Shown: positions 42,667 to 54,432 of the stretch, one piece after another
Layout of the letters: every line of letters begins with the position of its first letter
How positions within the stretch are numbered: the first letter of the stretch is position 1
The notes under the pieces: generated by a model
Databases searched by the model: none
What the model saw: the letters and a program-made list of their open reading frames with translations, nothing else
What the model was told of the DNA's origin: nothing
Program-made: the position numbers and the translations under genes
Assembly: GCA_948144175.1 (NCBI GenBank)
Contig: CANXME010002150.1
Span: forward strand, 226,501-290,500
Direction: 5' to 3'
Source: Closterium sp. NIES-65
Taxonomy: Eukaryota > Streptophyta > Zygnematophyceae > Desmidiales > Closteriaceae
Length of the DNA: 64,000 nucleotides

Positions 42667-43355
42667 TGGTATCGAGCTAGAAATTTCCGCTCACGTGGAA
42701 TCCGATCCTTGGCGTCATGATGGCTCTCTTAATTTCTTCTATAGCTCTTTCGGTTTTTGGCTCCTACGACTAGCGTTTTCCGACTTCACGTCTTCGCGCC
42801 GTTCAAGTGCGCATTCATATTCCGTCGTCAAGCACTTCCAATTTCAACGGCGTTTTCTTCTCTTCCACATATTTCATCTTAAGCTTCTGAATTTTTACAT
42901 TTTCGTCGGGAAATTTCTCGTGTTTCCCAATCTCTTAACTTCAAACATGTTTTCAATGGCGCAGCAGAACACATTTCAGCGGCAGAGCAGAACAGGTTTC
43001 AGCGGCGCAGCAGAACAGGTCAGCGGTACAACAGAACAGGTTTTCAGCGGCGCAGTAGAACAGGTCAGCGGCGCAGTGGAACAGGTTCAGCGGCGCAGCG
43101 GAACAGGTTCAGCAGCACAACAGAATAGGTCAGCGGCACAGCGGAACAGGTTCAGCGGCGCAGCAGAGAAGCGGTTTTGGGGCAGCGGCGAAGCAGAACA
43201 GGGGGCATCGGCGGAGCAGAACAGGGGGCATCGGCGAAGCAGAGCAGCAGACCAGAATCCAGACTTTGTATTACCAAGATTGCGTTTCGGACTTCTTTCA
43301 TTTCAAGAATCGCTTCGCAACGTATCGGAGACTTTAGCATTGTGCTCCGCTCGAA
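42667..43355 (+). repeat. Leader of G with 22-bp repeats
   Basis: At 42960-43200 variants of ttcagcggcgcagcagaacag plus one base repeat about ten times, in the same leader position as the minisatellites of A-D and I but with a different unit. Confidence 0.8.
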
Positions 43356-46300
43356 ATGGCGACCTCAACTTCCACCCTCATCGGAAACCTCATCGTTCTC
43401 AATCTCGCTCCCAACTACATGAGCACCAACTTTTGGGAATGGTGCTATGGAGTGGAGTAGCACCTCCTTAGCACGGATTCAAAGAAGATTTTCCTCAAGG
43501 ACATCCTCCTCAACCGCGGCAAGGGGAAGATGCCTCTCCCTCCCGATCCTCTTGGCAAAGGAGCATCTGCCGCAGACAAGGCCGCATTTGATGTGAACAC
43601 TACCAAGTATGAGACCGACTTCAGTGTGTAGGAGCAAGCGGATACGGCAGTTATTAAGGTTTTCATCACCACCACTCCAGTTGAACTTGTCAAGTCTTAT
43701 CGCACTTTCCGCTCCGCGCATGACAATTGGAAGTACCTCCCGGATCGTTTCCATGACAAGACAGCAGTGGATGCTGCCATCCTCATCCCCCGTATGTTCT
43801 AGGCCCACCTCGAGGAATGCCCGGGCATGGCAAACTACATTTCTGAAATCTGCAACATCCATGAGGAACTCAAGGACATTGGGATCACCTTCCCCGAATA
43901 GGCACCTGCAGCTGGGCTACTTGTAGGACTCACCCCAGCCTACAATGTTACCAGTTCTATACTCAAGCAGCTCCCCACAAAGGAACTCACTTTCGAGAAA
44001 GTCGCATCGGCCCTTCTCTCTGCTGAAAAGGACCTTGCGGCACAAACATCCGTTAATGTGGTGCGCTACACCCCTGGTATCCCATTCCGCTCCCAGTAGA
44101 GACCGAGGCGCAACTCGTTTCCCCCATGCCCCTACATCATTAGGAAGGGTCCACGTGCAGGGCAGAAATGTGGAGGCACCAACCACCCTGAGGTAACTTG
44201 CTTCAAGAAGCGAGATGACGAGTAGTATGACGTTCATGGTGCCTCCACCAACAAGCGTCCTCCCAACTGGGCCCCACCCCGTCGCGTGAACTAGATCGAG
44301 GCGGTGGAGGAACCTGCTCAAGCACTTGCTAGCGGCCCATCTGATGTTCGCCTCAATGTGTTGTTCTCTGGTGCTGGTATTATTAATGAGAAAGGGTCGC
44401 AGTAAATCGGTGTTTCAAACACATAGGGGATCGAGTTCATACTAGACAGTTGTGCCACCCACACATTGCTCAAAGACCAAACCGCCTTCGTTCCCTACCA
44501 GGCTCCCACCTTACTCCTTGGAGCAGATTCTAGATTCTCCATCCAATGCCATGGGTCCTCCGCAGTTCCTTGTCCAGCATTCCCATCCGGCACAGTCACT
44601 GGCATCTGTGCCCCAACCCTCCGCTACAACCTCCTTGCACAGCGTGAAAGCCAACATGCAGGAGTGATCACCATGTTTTCCAATTGTGTCAACTACTGTG
44701 ACCTCTTTGACGCTAAAACCGGCATTCATTTAGCCCGCTTCACCCTCTATTCCAACAATCTCTACACACTCCTTGTACCTCCCACTCAAACGTACTCACT
44801 CACCCACCTTCCGCTCCCTTCCTCAGACTCCTCCACCTGTCACTTCCGTCTCCTTTTCGACAAAACCATGCTCTTTCATCACCGCCTCGGCCACATCAAC
44901 TTCCGCGCGCTTTCGGACCTTGCCACAAAACAGTTCCTCCATAGACTTCCAGCATCACATCCCTCTCCTACCTCTAACAAAGGGCCGCCTTGCCTTGACT
45001 GTGCACAGAGCAAGCTTCGTGAACAGCCCCATCCCCCCACTGAGTCCATCTCAACTGCACCTCTCAATCGCGTACACATGGACCTTTGGGGTCCAGATCC
45101 TGTTCGTTCTCGTGGCGGACACTTCTATTTTCTTGTTATTATTGATGACAATTCCCGCTATTTGTTTGTCCACCTCCCCTCCTCCAAATCTGAAGCCCCA
45201 ACCGTCATCATTGAATGGGCCAAGCAGGCTCATAAAAACCTCAAAACCACCATCAAGGTTCTTCATTCTGACGGTGGCGGTGAATTCCGCAACAACACTC
45301 TCAAAGCTTTATGTTCCACTAAGGGTATCTACCAGACCCTCACTCTCCCAGACAGAACGGTGTTGCTGAGGGTCGAAACCGCATCTTAGTGCAGATTGCT
45401 CGCTGACTCCTCACTCACGCCTCCACCCCTCTCTCTCTTTGGGGGTACGCCATGCTCCACGCTGCCGCCCTTCACAATCTCCATCCTCATCCTCATCACA
45501 CCCACACCACCCCCGCTGAGCTGTGGGCGGGTCAAAAGCCATCCGCCCGCCTTCTGCGTGTATGGGGGTGCACTTCCTATAAACCCCTAACTCCCAAGCC
45601 CGTCATGTAACTGGCGGCAAACTTGCTCCCAGAACAATCACGTGCATATACCTCGGGCACAACACATATTCGCCAGACTATCTCGTCCTCCATCCTTCCA
45701 CCAACAAAATTTACCGCAACCGGGACGTGTTCTTTGATGAGTTCACCCATTCTATCCCTCCTCCAAGGCTTCCCCCTCTCCTCCACCTCCTTCTCTTACC
45801 TGGGCTGACTTTGACAGTCTTCCTCCTCCCGCCACTCCACCTCCTTCTCTTCGTGCTCCCTCCACCGTCTCTGACCCGCCACCACCCACTTCCCCCTCCA
45901 GCACCACACAGTCTCCTCCGCTCCTTCCCTCACCCTCCCCTCCCCCACCCGCTCCCCCTCTTTCCTCTCCTCCTGATCTGGCTCCTGGTCCTGCTCCCGC
46001 TCCTCCTTCCGAGCCTCCTCCTCTCAAAACCTACCACCGCCGTCCTCCGGTTCCTGCTCCTTTTGTTCCTGCTCTAGCTCCTAATCCTGCTACAACTCCT
46101 AATCCTCCTCTTGCTCCCACTACCACCTCAGATACTGATACTACTCCTCCAGCTCCGCCTCCCTCCCCCATCGCTTCTCGCACAAGCTCTCATAAAGGCG
46201 CTCTCCCTTTCCGTTCGCATCTCCCTCAATCCTCCTTCTGTCGGGGGTTGATTATTCTCTCATGCCCTCCCTCCTTGAAGGCAGACATGAGGAGTTGATT

Positions 46301-47870
46301 GATATCGACTCAGCCATCCACGCACTCTGCTTCCTCTTTCCTGATATCGCGAACTCTCCTACCCTCAATCTCTCCGACAACCCCTCCATCCCCATACCTC
46401 TCACCTACGCTGAAGTAGTCTCTAAACCTCACGTTGCCCAGTGGTTGGGGGGCATTGTCGCAGAATGTGAGGCCTTCATTCGCACAGGAACTTTCACAGA
46501 CGTCTCTCCTTCCTCCGGCGTCAACATTGTGAAGGGAAAATAAGTTTTTCGGGTGAAACACCTGTGCCAAGGGATTTACCCAAAAGCATGGATTGGAATT
46601 TTTTGAGACATTCTCTCCCACCGCCAAACCTCCCACACTACGCACCCTTCTCGACGTTGCTGCTCGAGATGACATGGAGGTTGACGGCATGGATGTGTCT
46701 TCTGCGTTTCTGCAAAGGATTCTTTGAAAGGAAATCTATATGGAGCTGCCCAAAGGATTTCCAGCTCCTTTTCCACCAGGCACTGTATGGAAGCTAAATC
46801 GGCCGATTTATGGCCTCAAGCAAGCACCACGGGATTGGCACAACAAGTTCAAGAGCATCTTAGGGTCCCTCGATTTTCACCCATCCACCTCTGACCCCAG
46901 CCTCTTCATCCAAGCAACACCATCCCGCTTCTTCATCCTGGTTTATGTCGATGACATGATCCTTATAATCAAGGATCAGACTGAGTTGGCAGCAGTCAAA
47001 ACCACACTTGGTAAGAAACTGGCCATGAAGGATCTTGGGAAGCTGATGAACTATCTGGGCATGAAAACCACACATGATCGCACGGCCCGCACCATCACCC
47101 TCTCGCAGAAGTTTTACATCAACAATGTTCTGACGAGGTTCAAGATGCAGGAAGCAGCATCGATGCCTACCCTACTCTCTTTGCAGCACCAACTTACTGC
47201 ACCCTCTGTTCTCTTACCTGAGCCCTATGACGAGCCTTACATCGAGCTCGTTGAATCTCTCATGTACGCGACGATGTGCATTTGACCAGTCTTGGCCTAT
47301 CCAGTCAATGTCCCTGTCTCGCTACATTGCATCTGGTCACTTCACCTCAAAGGCACGCAGGATTATGTGCTCACACTTGGCGGCTCTTCCCCTGTTTGCC
47401 TTGAGGGGTACATTGACTCATCCTATGCTGATGGCCAGAGTGATCGGCGCTCTTTCCAAGGGTATTGCTTTACCCTTGGCAGTGGGGTTGTAAGTTGGCG
47501 CTTCACTCGGTCGTCCTCAGTCTCAGTGTCAACCTGTAAGCAGAGTTGTGTGACGGGACCATGGTTGCCTAGGAGGCTCGTTGGCTCTCCTTCCTGCGGA
47601 CAGAACTGGGGTATCTTCAACCAACCCCAACGCTTTGGTGTGACAACGAGAGCACCATTCATCTCACCAAGGACCCCGTTTTCCACGGCCACACCAAGCA
47701 CATTGAAGTCCATTACTACTTTCTTCGAACGCTGGTACAGAGCGAGCAGCTGAAGGCTGACCACATTGCCTCCGGCTGCAACATTGCTGACTTGTTTACC
47801 AAGTCACTTGTTTGCCAGGACCATTACCACCTCCTCTCGTCCATGGGTGTTGGGCCTCCCTGTGGCTGAT
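43356..47870 (+). pseudogene. gag-pol of G
   Basis: ATG 43356 opens a frame that runs without any indel to 45386 (677 codons). It is interrupted by eight TAGs (43458, 43629, 43800, 43899, 44097, 44223, 44292, 44424) and one TAA (44403). It holds Gag, a knuckle CPYIIRKGPRAGQKC...H...C, protease LDSCATHTLL, integrase HHRLGH, CLDC, MDLWGPD and HSDGGGEFR. After the HSDGGGEF region an indel shifts the frame at about 45350. RT is recognisable (46740-47285: ELPKGF, YGLKQAPRDW, LVYVDDMIL), and RNase H pieces follow (GYIDSSYADG, 47292-47753). The YVDD and integrase motifs are intact, but the gene is dead by stops and frame changes. Confidence 0.85.
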
Positions 47871-47890
47871 ATGTTGCAGCCTAGGGGGTG

Positions 47891-48146
47891 TGTTAGAAAT
47901 AGGCTATTAACACTTTGTGTACTGCATTCTATATTGTAGGTTATTTGTAGGTTGGGTGTAAATTGTGATCCCAACCCTATCTTGTTGGGATTCCCTCGTA
48001 ATCCAGCAAATCTTCCAACTCACCATTGGAGATTTGCAAGGATTCCCATCCCATCCATTCCCCTAGCTTTGCTCATCCCAACCTTGTTTGTACTTAAGGC
48101 CTAGTGCCTTCTCTACTAATCAATAACTTCAGCTCCATTTCTATCA
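47891..48146 (+). repeat. 3' LTR of G
   Basis: 256 bp, preceded by the purine tract ctagggggtg and followed by TSD caagc. Confidence 0.9.
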
Positions 48147-49573
48147 CAAGCAACGCCCCACTGCGTGGGAGTTCTGCGCCGTGCATCTGCTCACCTTCAC
48201 GGTCATCTTGCAGTACTGCTCCCCAAGCGTGCAGATCGCCTTGAAGTCATGCAAGAGCTACTTGGGCGCCGGCCACCATGCGTGGCAGTACATCACGTCG
48301 GGTGGAATCGCGCCGACCTACTCCTACTTCAAGTTCATGCCGGACAGAATTTTCATCATCCCTCTGCTGGTCGGCTGCCCTGACATCCTCAAGTGGAAGG
48401 AGGCCATCGAGCCTCAGCTAGAGATGGCCGGCTTGATGTGCTTCGCCAAGGGCACAGTAGAGACACCGCCTGCAAGCAACGCCCCACTGCGCGTAGAGTT
48501 CTGTGCCGTGCATCTGCTCACCTTCACGGTCTTCTCGCGGTGCTGTTCCCTGAGCATGTAGATCACCTTGAAGTTGTGCAGGAGCTACTTGGACTCCAGC
48601 TACCAGGCGTGGCAGTTCATCATGTCGACGTACCAGGTCAAGGATGACATGTACATCAGCCAGCTGGAGGAGGAGATGACGCACCTGCAGATGGACGAGC
48701 AGGAGACGGCGACCGAATGTTGGAACCGTGCTCGACGACTGCTCGTCACCATACGGATGGCCGGCGTGCAGTACTTCGCTGCGTCCTACATCACGCGCGT
48801 CTTGAAGGGGCGCCGGCCAAGTGCATTGCCGATGGCTGACGTAATGCCACGCAAGTCGGCGTGGGAGCGAAGTCGACACCGGCATAGGAGCAGCACGCAG
48901 AGGAGGTGCAACCGGCTTTGGTGGAGCCGGCGAAGGAGAGATTGGCAGGGAAGCTGCCGACAGGGAAGCAATCAGCAGCGAAGCCGACCAAGGAGCAGTT
49001 GGCGTTTGGGCAGACGGCCGGGGAGCCAATCACCGCGGAGAAGTCGACACGGTCGCCAACCGTGGAGCAGCAGGGAAGAGAGGGCAGCGAAGCAGCTGAA
49101 GATGGAGGGGACCAGTCGGGCGCCAAGAAGTCCAGAACAGCGATGTGGTAGAGGTCCCGCCTGGACTACGGCGTTCAAGCTGAGCGCGGAGGCCGCCTGA
49201 CTTCCTATCCTACCATGCGTGCATGCTGCCGGCTCTCTGCCCCACGGTGTACGACAACGACGACGACAACATGGCGTACTACGATGCAGAGGATGACGTT
49301 GACCCGCCAGAGCTCGATCCACGAGCACCGTTGGGACATCACCACGATGACGGTGAAGGAGGCTTTGGCGACCTGGAAGGGCACGGTGATGAAGGCTGCC
49401 ATGGACGAGGAGATTCGCAGCCTTGTCGGCATGGGGACGTGGGAGCTGATCGAACGCCCGTGCGGGGTCAACATCATGAAGAACCAGTGGGTGCTGATGA
49501 CCAAGTACCGCATTGACGACACGATCGCCCGGGAGAAGGCGAGGCTTGTCGTGAAGGGCTTCAGGCAGGTGTA

Positions 49574-49914
49574 AGGCGCCGACTACGGCAAGACGCATGC
49601 GCAGTGAGCAGCTACGCCATGCTACGGAGCAGCCTCATGGTGAGGAGCGACCAGCATTGGCGCGAGGTCGGCCGCTGCCTTACCTGCCTCGCCAACACCC
49701 GTGACATAGCCCTGGAGTTTGGCGGTGGAACTGTAGACTTCGCCAACACGCGTGACACCCGTACACTAGTTCCCGTTGCTAGAGTTATCTCTGGTTCAAA
49801 ACTCCATAAATAGAAATCTATGGAGAGAGGCGCACTCAGATGACACAATATAAATCGCGCATACACTAGACAGCTTAGATCTACCACTTCTTCGACTGAT
49901 CCTATTTTAAACTG
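49574..49914. other. F-to-E transition, no gene seen
   Basis: A stretch with gttgctagagttatctc at about 49779-49796, shared with 41729-41745 on the left side of F. This might be a remnant of F's terminal repeats, but the match is only ~30 bp. Confidence 0.3.
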
Positions 49915-51593
49915 GTGGGAGACACCAAAGATGACCGGGCTCAGTACTATAGCGAGTCCCTTATGGCGTACAATGTGCTGCTACGAAACATGACGCCCAC
50001 GGAGCAACTCGGCATCCGCTCTTACAAAGAGAGCGCCGCTCCAGCCTTGGAAGCCTGGAAACACCTCGTTGAGGTATATCAGCCAAAGGACTCAGTCACC
50101 TCCTGCAGGCTCCTGCAGCAACTCATGAAGACCAAGATGGGACACGGGGAGAAAGCGAAGTCATGCATTGATCGTTGTCGGAACATCCGTGATCAAACCA
50201 CGAAGCATGGAAGCGCAATTTTGGAGGAGATCTTCGTCAAAATCGTGCTCCCAGGACTTGAGACTAAGTGGAAGCCCTACAAGGCGCTACTCTGATAGAG
50301 AGGCACAATTTTAGAAGCTGCCCTATGCGCCGCACTTCTGACCATATAATCAAGCAAGACAAGCTCTGCGTCGCGCCGAGAGCGCCTCGCCTTCTACGCC
50401 GACAATCATGAAGAACGACGACAACCAAGGCGCCATTACCGCAAAATTGCGAAGTCTTCGGACATTCAACGGACCGATGCAAGTTCCCGTAGGCACCCAA
50501 ACTCCGCTCACCATAACAAATGGGTCGGCCAACAAGATACTCGTCACTTCCAACCTCAACATCAAGCTACTCGTCCTCCTGCACAACAGCAGCAGCAGCT
50601 GACACAAGTACCACAAACGGGAGCAACAAGAAACGTGATTGCAAACATGGCGACAAAACGACGTCCACGTGCTACTATGCCTGACGGAGATGAGGAACCT
50701 GTCGGCGAACTAATACAACCAGAATTGGGCAGTTATTGACGGACACTGCTGTCTGCGGCGCAACTTTCTGATTGCGGCGTAGCGTTCACCACCGACCCTT
50801 ACACACGCGACCTCATCCTGAACTTCGCTCCTCCTGACTCGCCCACCGAAACTCACAAGTACCTCGGGCGAGCACGTGCAATCAATGGAATCTACGTGCT
50901 CGACTTCGACATACCTAACTGCAGAGCAACGTCGCACGAGCTTGTGGATCTCATTCCACTGGACTTTGCCTAGAAAGACAAAGATTCCTGGAAGCAACCG
51001 AATGGAAGGCATGGCCGAGATTCAATCCTCACCCTCGTGAGATAAAATGCACCAGCCCGGACCTAACGAACTCTTTACCACCTGCTTCACACCCACAACA
51101 AGCTGCACAGAAGAAGTTGAAAGAGGTCTGGCGGCGATCGAAGAAGCAGAAAGTGTAGAGGCGTCGATTGAAGGCATGGCAGAGATGGAACTGGCTGTCA
51201 CCACCCATCGCATCTTCGGCACAAAAAAAGGAAGAGCTCGGCTTGGCAGAACAGGAACGTCCAGAGTGTGCAGCATAAGCTCTCCGCTAGATCCCGGAGG
51301 AAGCAACAATCGGACATTGGACAAGGAGAATCGGCCGCGTCTTTACCCCTACGAGGTCTACCGCCACGTCGACAAAGAATGGAAGGACCCACCGCACTTG
51401 AAGAAATCGGCGCCAAGGAGGAGGAAGAGAAAGCAAAAGAAGAAGAAATGTAACAATTATATCAGGAACGACCTGCTGTAGGAGGGAATGAAGAATCTGC
51501 ACGAGCCAGAGCTTGGGGAACTGACAACACTGGAGCTACTTGAGGATCATGAACTGGTGCATCTGACACTGCAGGAGGCTGGGGCATCGGAGG

Positions 51594-52660
51594 AAGCAGC
51601 TGGGACAACGTTGGAGCCTGGGGCTTGACTCAAGGGGAGCTCAACCGCGAAGAACTTAAGAAGGCAGAGAGAGAAATTACCGTCGAACGAACTCCACCAA
51701 GGATGAGCTCGGGCTCCCTCACATAACTTTGCCTTCTAGTCTTTCTAGTTACATCACGGCTTGTGCTATCTCCTTCTAGTCACTACTTGCTTCGTCAGGT
51801 GCAAGAATATCGTGTTGTAAAGGAAACATACAAGTATTGAGGCTAGCTCCACACGAATCCTCCTATTCTTCCAGATCTGTCACCACCATGAGTCCCGTCC
51901 TTCCCTAGTCTGCTCGCTAGCAGCTATTGCTACTTTGGAGAAGACTTGCATGTTGAAATGTATTTGTATACATTCATATAAATGCCTAGAGTAGCCTAGT
52001 GTAGTTAACTTAGTTTCCTGCTAGGTGGTGTACCATTTGCCTAATTCCTTGCCTATATCTTGTACGCCCTCTACAATTGAACTCCTCTTTTGGCTTGCAC
52101 TTTTCCTCTCGTCACTCTCGTCTAGGACAAACCCTAGGCCCCTAAAGTATTAGGTTTGACATTGCATTCATGCTGCCTGCTGCCACTGTTCCCCGCCTCT
52201 AGCTACTCTGCCTCCAGCTGCCACGGTCCAGATCGAGCTGGCTCCTTGGAGCTTGCCTGTGCACACAAGGAAACAAGCACACATGCAATCCAAGTGCCGG
52301 TGGTAACCTTCCTGCCTGCTGCCGCTGCCTTGCGCTGTAATTCCCACTCAAGCCCACGTCCCTCTTACGTAAGTATCGCCCTGCATACTTCCCATGCCTT
52401 CCCCGACCCTTCGCTTTGGCAGACGTCCACCACCCTCACACCCTTCGGACTCCCTTCCTTCCCCAACAGCCACCTGACCCTTTGCTTCTCATCCTCGGCA
52501 CAGCCCAGCTCGCTATTAGTTATATGTACACTTTGTATATCCCCCCTTCTCCTCCCCGCTATCCCCTTCACATTCACATAAATGTGACAAGCAGCTGGGA
52601 CAACGTTGGAGCCTGGGGCTTGACTGAAGGGGAGCTCACACGCGAACGAACCCCACCAAG
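51594..52660 (+). repeat. Direct repeat within E
   Basis: The segment gcagctgggacaacgttgga and its continuation occurs at about 51596-51703 and again at 52591-52660, the second copy lacking ~33 bases. About 0.9 kb of unassigned sequence, including the solo LTR, lies between. Confidence 0.7.
51951..52161 (+). mobile_element. Solo LTR in E
   Basis: 211 bp, TGTTGAAATG...GGTTTGACA, with TSD ttgca at 51946-51950 and 52162-52166. A tataaat word is near 51979. No primer site or internal sequence is attached, so the body was lost by LTR-LTR recombination. Confidence 0.9.
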
Positions 52661-53586
52661 GGTTGTAGTTCCTCTCAGACAACCTCCGTGCAATCTACTC
52701 TCGCCACCTCGCTCACCTCACACCTTGGAGTCCCCTCAGTCAGAAATTGAAGAGGGCAACGTACTTGCAACTCCGCCACGTGACGTTCGAGGACCAATCT
52801 CGGGCCCATATCCCTTCGCCCGCTTCATCGAAGGCACCACGAATCCGCTCAACATCATCCCCGATCGCAACTTCCTCGTGCTTTACCTCACAACCACACC
52901 AACACACGAAGAAACGGCTGCAGAAGCAGAAGCATAGGAGGAGGAAGACGAAGCAGAACCAAAAAAGGAAGAAGGACCCGTGCTCCACATTCCCCACAAG
53001 ATCAAAGCAGAGGCAGCCAAATATCACACACGTTATCTGCACACTCCTAAGGTTCGCGAAGAGGATGATCTCTAGCACCAGCGACTCGGCCACCCCTCGT
53101 GCCAAACATTCAACAATTGCCTTCTCACCAAATTTTTCCAGCCATCACAACACAACCAACCACCTACACCGTCTGCCTCACTGCCGCCCTCACGTACCAA
53201 GCCTAACCCTTGCTGGAGCCAAGCAACAACCACTACTAGAAAGCTGCAGAAAATCTACAGCGACTACATCGTGATAACTTACGGAGGAGTCAACGGCGAT
53301 AACAACATCCTCACCTTCGTCGACGCATACTCACACAACGTTTGGGATGCAAACGTTGACTTCCACTCCAAGGCTCCTGAAATCTTTCATATCTGGCTGG
53401 CTCACGCGCAAAGGAAATCAGGAAAGAAGCTGAAAATTCGGCAGACAAACGGCGCCAAGGAATTTCGAGGACATGAGTTGCAGGCGTTTCTCACGGAGAA
53501 GAGAATCAAGCACCACATCTCACTCCCCTACGCTCACCAGCAGCAAGGCATCGCTGAGCGGGTCAACCGCACCTTCATGATAAAGA

Positions 53587-53959
53587 TGTCAGAATCCCAA
53601 CCACTAGACCATTGGGATAAAGGGCTTGTTTCAGTAGCGGGTCAGTGCGCCCATAACCCCCCAGGCGAACGCGCCTGTAACCCTCTCCAGGATCAATCGG
53701 GCATCCACAATGCATATCCACTGACACCCCCCCACACTAGGAGGCCCAGGACTAAGCACAGCGGCACCGGCCTACATGTGCATACACCGGGATTCGAACC
53801 CGAGACCGCTCTGATACCATGTCAGAATCCCAACCACTAGACCATTGGGATAAAGGGCTTGTTTCAGTAGCGGGTCAGTGCGCCCATAACCCCCAAGGCG
53901 AACGCGTCTGTAACCCTCTCCAGGATCAATCGGGCATCCACAATGCAGATCCACTGAAA
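53587..53959 (-). mobile_element. TRIM (miniature LTR retrotransposon) in E integrase
   Basis: 373 bp: two 140-bp LTRs (53587-53726, 53820-53959) around a 93-bp interior. TSD aaaga is at 53582-53586 and 53960-53964. On the minus strand, the interior starts with primer site tggtatcagagc (53808-53819) and ends in a G-rich tract (tagtgtgggggg, about 53727-53740). Removing it restores the integrase frame of E. There is no coding capacity. The right-hand LTR (the 5' LTR on the minus strand) plus primer site form a tRNA-like unit (see 53778-53851). Confidence 0.9.
53778..53851 (-). promoter_or_regulatory. tRNA-like Pol III promoter across the LTR/primer-site junction
   Basis: Minus strand: A-box TGGTCTAGTGG (53844-53834) and B-box GGTTCGAATCC (53800-53790), both matching tRNA consensus, with 44 nt between their starts as in tRNA genes. 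TCTGA and TCAGA can form a 5-bp anticodon-like stem around a 7-nt loop made of the LTR end and primer site. T-arm-like TCGGG/CCCGG pairs. The acceptor stem does not pair, so it is not a functional tRNA gene. The A-box side resembles a Glu/Asp-tRNA D-arm. Confidence 0.65.
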
Positions 53960-54079
53960 AAAGATTCGCGCCCTCATGAATCAGCCCGGCCTCCCCAAGA
54001 AGTACTGGCCGTACGCCATGAACCACACTGTGCGGCTTCACAATCTTCTGTCCACCACGGTGAACGGGGAAACCCTCTC

Positions 54080-54206
54080 TGTTAGAATGAGAAAGGTGGG
54101 TTCGACTAGAAGGAGTGAGAGAACAAGTACAAAACCTAGAATTGTGTACCCCCTAAGGCTAAACCCAGTATAGCCTACAGCACTATAACATATATGATGT
54201 TTGACA
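54080..54206 (-). repeat. 3' LTR of D
   Basis: 127 bp; minus strand TGTCAAACATCATATATG...CATTCTAACA. A purine tract (cgcctatgggggtg on the minus strand) adjoins it. Confidence 0.95.
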
Positions 54207-54432
54207 CACCCCCATAGGCGAAGTGGGGGAGAGCAAAGGGGGTCACAATACCATTCAAGAAAGGCAAAGCAAGCTCAGGGTGGATCACAAAGTCACCACA
54301 CACACTGAGCACAAGCAAAGGGCCACAAGGCCAGTTCACATGAAGAGGCATATATGCAACACAAGCAGCACAATGATCTCTACCTAGCAATGCAAACATG
54401 CAGGTATATGTAGATCACAGTACAAGCAAAGC

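Larger units (their letters stand above)
42420..48146 (+). mobile_element. Ty1/copia element G
   Basis: 5727 bp. 5' LTR 42420-42666 (247 bp), 3' LTR 47891-48146 (256 bp), TSD caagc at 42415-42419 and 48147-48151. Primer site tggtatcgagc at 42667. The 3' LTR starts TGTTAG but the 5' LTR starts TATTGG, a mutated terminus. LTR divergence is clearly greater than in A, B, C, D or I, so G is an older insertion. It lies in one unit of the tandem block of F. Confidence 0.9.
41844..49573 (+). pseudogene. Copia fragment F (gag plus start of RT), split by G
   Basis: A gag-like frame starts at ATG 41844 and is open to the G insertion apart from three TAGs (42000, 42138, 42153). It resumes at 48152. A ~330-bp block is tandemly duplicated (42237-42419 plus 48152-48296, then 48297 to about 48630). 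It then encodes a UBN2-type Gag segment (YQVKDDMYISQLEEEMTHL, ETATECWNRARRLL). Around 49340-49573 the start of the copia RT domain appears (MDEEIRSLVGMGTWELIERP, NQWVLMTKYRID, EKARLVVKGFRQV). Protease, integrase and the RT core are missing, so F is an internally deleted relic. Confidence 0.65.
49915..54079 (+). pseudogene. Copia element E gag to integrase, interrupted
   Basis: Gag core at 49915-50295 (EAWKHLVEVYQPKDSVTS, then a TGA near 50293), incomplete at its N-terminus. Protease/pre-integrase remnants are at about 50750-51030 and 52600-52960. The HQRLGHPS zinc motif (preceded by TAG where Trp is usual) is at about 53078-53100. The integrase core runs 53265-53586 (FVDAYSHNVWDA, RQTNGAKEFRG, QQGIAERVNRT). 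After the TRIM the frame resumes exactly (MIKIRALMNQPGLPKKYWPYA) to the D insertion at 54079. RT and RNase H are not in the window. A solo LTR is at 51951-52161. Confidence 0.7.

Noticed and set aside
53778-53851. A genuine tRNA gene
   Set aside because: A- and B-boxes and two stems fit, but the acceptor stem does not pair, and the unit is made from a TRIM LTR end plus its primer site.
53587-54085. Two nearly identical short plus-strand ORFs (starting MSESQPLDHW) as a duplicated gene
   Set aside because: They read through the two LTRs of the TRIM; removal of the TRIM restores E's integrase frame instead.
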